Assembly (NCBI GenBank): GCA_026645575.1
Contig: JAPKMW010000106.1
Span: forward strand, 1-37,910
Source of the DNA: Caldilineaceae bacterium
GTDB lineage: Bacteria > Chloroflexota > Anaerolineae > Caldilineales > Caldilineaceae
Direction of reading: 5' to 3'
Length of the DNA stretch: 37,910 bases
Shown here in pieces: positions 35,891-37,910 of this stretch. A program made the translations under genes and the position numbers. Within the stretch, counting starts at the first letter, position 1, and the number at the start of each line of letters is the position of its first letter. A model generated the notes under the pieces. It was given only the letters and a program-made list of their open reading frames with translations. It made no database searches and was not told the origin of the DNA.

Positions 35891-36258
35891 TGAGTCAAAT
35901 TAAAGTACAACAAATCATACAAAATGATATTCGGCAACGCTTACGTGATATACAGGAAGTGTTGCGGTTAACCCAAGAGGAAATGGCAAAAGCCGGTGGG
36001 CGTACAAGGATCAGCTACGCTGAGTACATTCGCGAACAGAACCCACGAATGCCCGGCGCCGACTTCATCGCCAACCTGGTGCTAAACACCGGCGTCAACG
36101 CCAACTGGCTCCTGACCGGCCAGGGGGACATGTTCAACGCCGAGTCGAGTGCGGTGGAACCGGGGATGCAAGAAGTGTGGGCGGTCTATCAGCGGCTGGG
36201 TGACAAGGAGCGGGCGCTGTTATTGGAAGTCGCCAGAGCGTTCGCGGTACGATATTAA
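35890..36258 (+). CDS. XRE-family (CI-like) HTH transcriptional regulator
   Basis: A 122-residue DNA-binding protein. The helix-turn-helix is RLRDIQEVLRLTQEEMAKAGGRTRISYAEYIREQ (about 17-50). It is followed by the phage-repressor-type ending of the domain, PGADFIANLVLNTGVNANWLLTGQGDMF (55-82), and a short helical tail (MQEVWAVYQRLGDKERALLLEVARAF), probably for dimerisation. There is no LexA-type peptidase domain, so it is shorter than a full CI repressor. No ribosome-binding site precedes the ATG; a TATAAT and a palindrome sit there instead. Upstream in-frame codons (to 35800) are AT-rich and not family-like. It is divergent from the small gene at 35528-35764. Confidence 0.85.
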   Translation: MSQIKVQQIIQNDIRQRLRDIQEVLRLTQEEMAKAGGRTRISYAEYIREQNPRMPGADFIANLVLNTGVNANWLLTGQGDMFNAESSAVEPGMQEVWAVYQRLGDKERALLLEVARAFAVRY

Positions 36259-36399
36259 GGTAAAATCCCCGTACCGTGTCTTAGAAACAAAAGAGCGTGA
36301 TCATTCTTAAGCGGTGCTATGGGTGCTTCGTAAGCCATTGCGTTTGCAAGCATCGACAATCAGTTGTGCCTAGCAACAGTAAGATAAACGTAATCAAAT

Positions 36400-36427
36400 T
36401 TGACAAAACAAAGTAAGTGACTATAAT
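36400..36427 (+). promoter_or_regulatory. Consensus sigma-70 promoter before the DUF262 gene
   Basis: Perfect TTGACA (36400-36405), 16 bases, perfect TATAAT (36422-36427). It lies in the 346-base gap between the XRE and DUF262 genes, which is AT-rich and holds no gene that I can support. A weaker second promoter may use TTGTAC (36494-36499) and TATAGT (36518-36523). Confidence 0.6.
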
Positions 36428-36493
36428 AAGAATAATTTATATGAGAAAATAAACTTCTTTTGGCGTTAAAAAACTACGAACACTTACGGTATT

Positions 36494-36501
36494 TTGTACA
36501 A
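36494..36501. promoter_or_regulatory. TTGTACAA operator candidate, distal site
   Basis: The same 8-base palindrome as at the XRE start codon, overlapping a possible -35 (TTGTAC) whose -10 is TATAGT at 36518-36523. Confidence 0.5.
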
Positions 36502-36574
36502 CAAGTACTCGTGTTTCTATAGTAGTTTATTTTGTAATTCTATCTCACTATTTCCTTGTCAATAAAAATCTCAC

Positions 36575-36586
36575 ACTTGTACAAGT
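36575..36586. promoter_or_regulatory. TTGTACAA operator candidate, proximal site
   Basis: A perfect 12-base palindrome, ACTTGTACAAGT, ending 5 bases before the AAAGGA ribosome-binding site of the DUF262 gene. A protein bound here could block elongation or translation start. Confidence 0.5.
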
Positions 36587-36604
36587 TAGCAAAGGAATTA
36601 AGCA

Positions 36605-37843
36605 ATGAGCATTAAACCTGATTATATGCCGCTAGATACCCTTCTTCAGGGCAAGTTATTCCGTATACCAGATTACCAAAGAGCATATAGTTGGGAAAGT
36701 AAACAACGACAGGATCTATTCAATGATATAACAAAACTTGCAGAAGATAAAAAAACAGATCGTCATCACTATATGGCAACAGTTGTTTGTCTTAAAAAAG
36801 GCGAAAAAGAAGAAATTGGTACTGATGAATTTAACCGATATGATATTGTAGATGGCCAACAACGTATAACAACATTAATTATTCTGTTAAAAGCTATCGC
36901 CAAAAAATTAGACACTGATGAAAGTAATGAAAACAAGAAAGAGTCGATCAGAATAGATGAGCTTTTAGTCAAAACTAAAAAACAATTAATTTTGTTGCAA
37001 ACCAATCATGATAGTGTTGACATCTTTCGAGACTATTTGGAAAAAGGGTATATTCGTGATGAAGACACTGTCGACACTCTTGCTGGGAAAAACCTAATTC
37101 GTGCATTCAAAGAATGCGAAGCATTTGTTGCAGAATGGGATAATTCCCCTAAAAAAGGATCTTTTTTGCTTCTGAAGATCATTAAGAATCGACTAGATTT
37201 TATTTTTTACGTGATTGAAGATGAAGGAGCAGTTTATACGATATTTGAAGTTCTTAACAGCAGAGGCTTAGATGTAGACTGGTTAGATAAATGCAAGAGC
37301 ATGCTGATGGGTACTACATTTGAAAAGTTATCCCCTGAGAACAGAGGTGATTTAGTCGTAGAACTCCATAAACATTGGAGTAACATGTACAGAATCATTG
37401 GTGTAAAGGAAGTATCAGGTGATGAAATTTTAAAGTTCACAGCAACTTTGACTAGTAGTGAAACTCAAAGTAAAATTTTCAGTCCAGAAAAGTCTGTGGA
37501 GTTTTTTGCCGATTATTGTCAAAGCTCACCACAAATGGTTGTAGAAATATCTTCTTGGCTTGTCAATGTAGCAAAGAGCTTAAAGGAATTATATAAAAAT
37601 TCCCGGTTAAGCGCAGTGACAGAGATCTCACAAGCTCGTTTATTAGCCGTTGCCATCATTTTGTGTAAACACTTCAATAATGATGAGCGTAAAAAGCTGT
37701 TGCAAGCTTGGGAAAAAGCCACTTTCAGAATATATGGTCTTTGCCGTAAAGACTCTAGAACTAAAGTAGGAGATTATATAAGACTTGCGCACGAGATCTA
37801 TAATCTAAAGGATAAGCCCAATATTTCAGAAATTTATAATTGA
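36605..37843 (+). CDS. DUF262 (GmrSD-type) protein, C-terminally truncated by an insertion sequence
   Basis: A 412-residue protein. The DUF262 ParB-like fold is clear: FRIPDYQRAYSWE (19-31), HHYMATVV, and YDIVDGQQRITTLIILL with DGQQR at 83-87. FEVLNSRGLDVDWLDKCKSMLM (about 218-239) is the conserved second block. Related proteins in type IV restriction and other phage defence act as nucleotide-dependent nucleases with a C-terminal DUF1524 HNH domain; that domain is absent here. The final codons run straight into TGACCCC, the apparent end of an IS3-like element, and the TGA stop is its first triplet. So the native gene was probably longer. AAAGGA supports the start. The gene is strongly AT-rich, unlike the core genes. 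Confidence 0.85.
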   Translation: MSIKPDYMPLDTLLQGKLFRIPDYQRAYSWESKQRQDLFNDITKLAEDKKTDRHHYMATVVCLKKGEKEEIGTDEFNRYDIVDGQQRITTLIILLKAIAKKLDTDESNENKKESIRIDELLVKTKKQLILLQTNHDSVDIFRDYLEKGYIRDEDTVDTLAGKNLIRAFKECEAFVAEWDNSPKKGSFLLLKIIKNRLDFIFYVIEDEGAVYTIFEVLNSRGLDVDWLDKCKSMLMGTTFEKLSPENRGDLVVELHKHWSNMYRIIGVKEVSGDEILKFTATLTSSETQSKIFSPEKSVEFFADYCQSSPQMVVEISSWLVNVAKSLKELYKNSRLSAVTEISQARLLAVAIILCKHFNNDERKKLLQAWEKATFRIYGLCRKDSRTKVGDYIRLAHEIYNLKDKPNISEIYN

Positions 37844-37910
37844 CCCCAGAAACTAGACCACATGTTAAGATACTAAGCAGCAATCATGTGGAGGGGTATG
37901 ATGAGAAAAC
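37841..37910 (+). mobile_element. Left end of an IS3-family-like insertion sequence (continues past the window)
   Basis: TGACCCCAGAAACTAGACCA resembles the terminal inverted repeat of several IS3-family elements (TGACCCC..AACTGGACCA-like, starting with TG). About 57 bases further in, GGAGGGG is followed by ATGATGAGAAAAC, the place and style of an orfA start. The other end and target duplication are outside the window. Confidence 0.65.
37898..37910 (+). CDS. Start of a putative transposase OrfA (partial)
   Basis: Only four codons, reading MMRK, are visible after a strong GGAGGGG site. Position inside the IS3-like end is the main argument; the identity is inferred. Confidence 0.4.

Noticed and set aside
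36259..36604. Possible small RNA or toxin gene in the gap before the DUF262 gene
   Set aside because: Only promoter elements and palindromes are visible; no frame with a ribosome-binding site and no convincing RNA fold.

Overview
The window looks like a piece of chromosome from a Chloroflexota bacterium of the Anaerolineae/Ardenticatenia/Caldilineae type. This is inferred from gene content: a DUF6391 protein, a tungsten aldehyde:ferredoxin oxidoreductase, a DUF3618/holin-X membrane trio, lipoproteins with Thr/Pro-rich linkers, Uma2 and DUF433 genes, and many intergenic palindromes. No rRNA, tRNA or CRISPR array was seen. By eye, GC is high up to about 34.5 kb and clearly lower after that, most strongly from about 35.8 kb.

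Layout. 0-5.7 kb: a SnoaL-like protein, a metallophosphoesterase, transketolase, a DUF6391 membrane protein and DNA polymerase III delta (holA). 5.7-9.4 kb: a minus-strand stress/envelope block, with two membrane proteins carrying Gly/Ser/Tyr/Gln prion-like segments around a holin-X protein, and a bacterioferritin-like di-iron protein upstream. 9.7-15.8 kb: a YihY/BrkB membrane protein, a K+ channel, an endonuclease III-like glycosylase, an aldehyde:ferredoxin oxidoreductase, a DUF433 antitoxin-like gene followed by the remnant of its DUF5615 partner, and purE. 15.8-20.3 kb: a Uma2 gene and a peptide-type ABC importer (binding protein and two permeases, no ATPases). 20.5-25.6 kb: an SLC13/ArsB-type carrier, a transmembrane J-domain/SH3b protein with a very long Thr-rich stalk, and an Lgt-like protein lacking the Lgt signature residues.

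25.7-32.5 kb looks like an envelope-glycan module: UDP-glucuronate decarboxylase (UDP-xylose synthesis), two paralogous secreted alpha/beta-hydrolase lipoproteins flanking an SGNH/DltD/AlgX-like protein, and a convergent MBOAT O-acyltransferase (AlgI family). MBOAT plus SGNH is the classic pairing for exported-polymer O-acylation; the paired lipase-like lipoproteins are the unusual part and make this the best candidate for an undescribed system.

32.7-34.5 kb is lepA. From 34.5 kb the sequence is accessory: a free-standing LAGLIDADG endonuclease with two N-terminal HTH repeats, a small unknown gene, a CI-like XRE regulator, and a DUF262 (GmrSD-type) gene apparently cut off by an IS3-like insertion whose first bases supply its stop codon. 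The palindrome TTGTACAA occurs at the XRE start codon and twice in front of the DUF262 gene, suggesting a local regulatory circuit.

Intergenic DNA is rich in structure. One family of palindromes is related to CGTAGCCGGTCCGTGACCGG (four sites). A second family has inverted ends GGGGTACAGACGCGGA (three copies) whose ends often hold neighbouring stop codons. Several hairpins are built from purine/pyrimidine tandem words.
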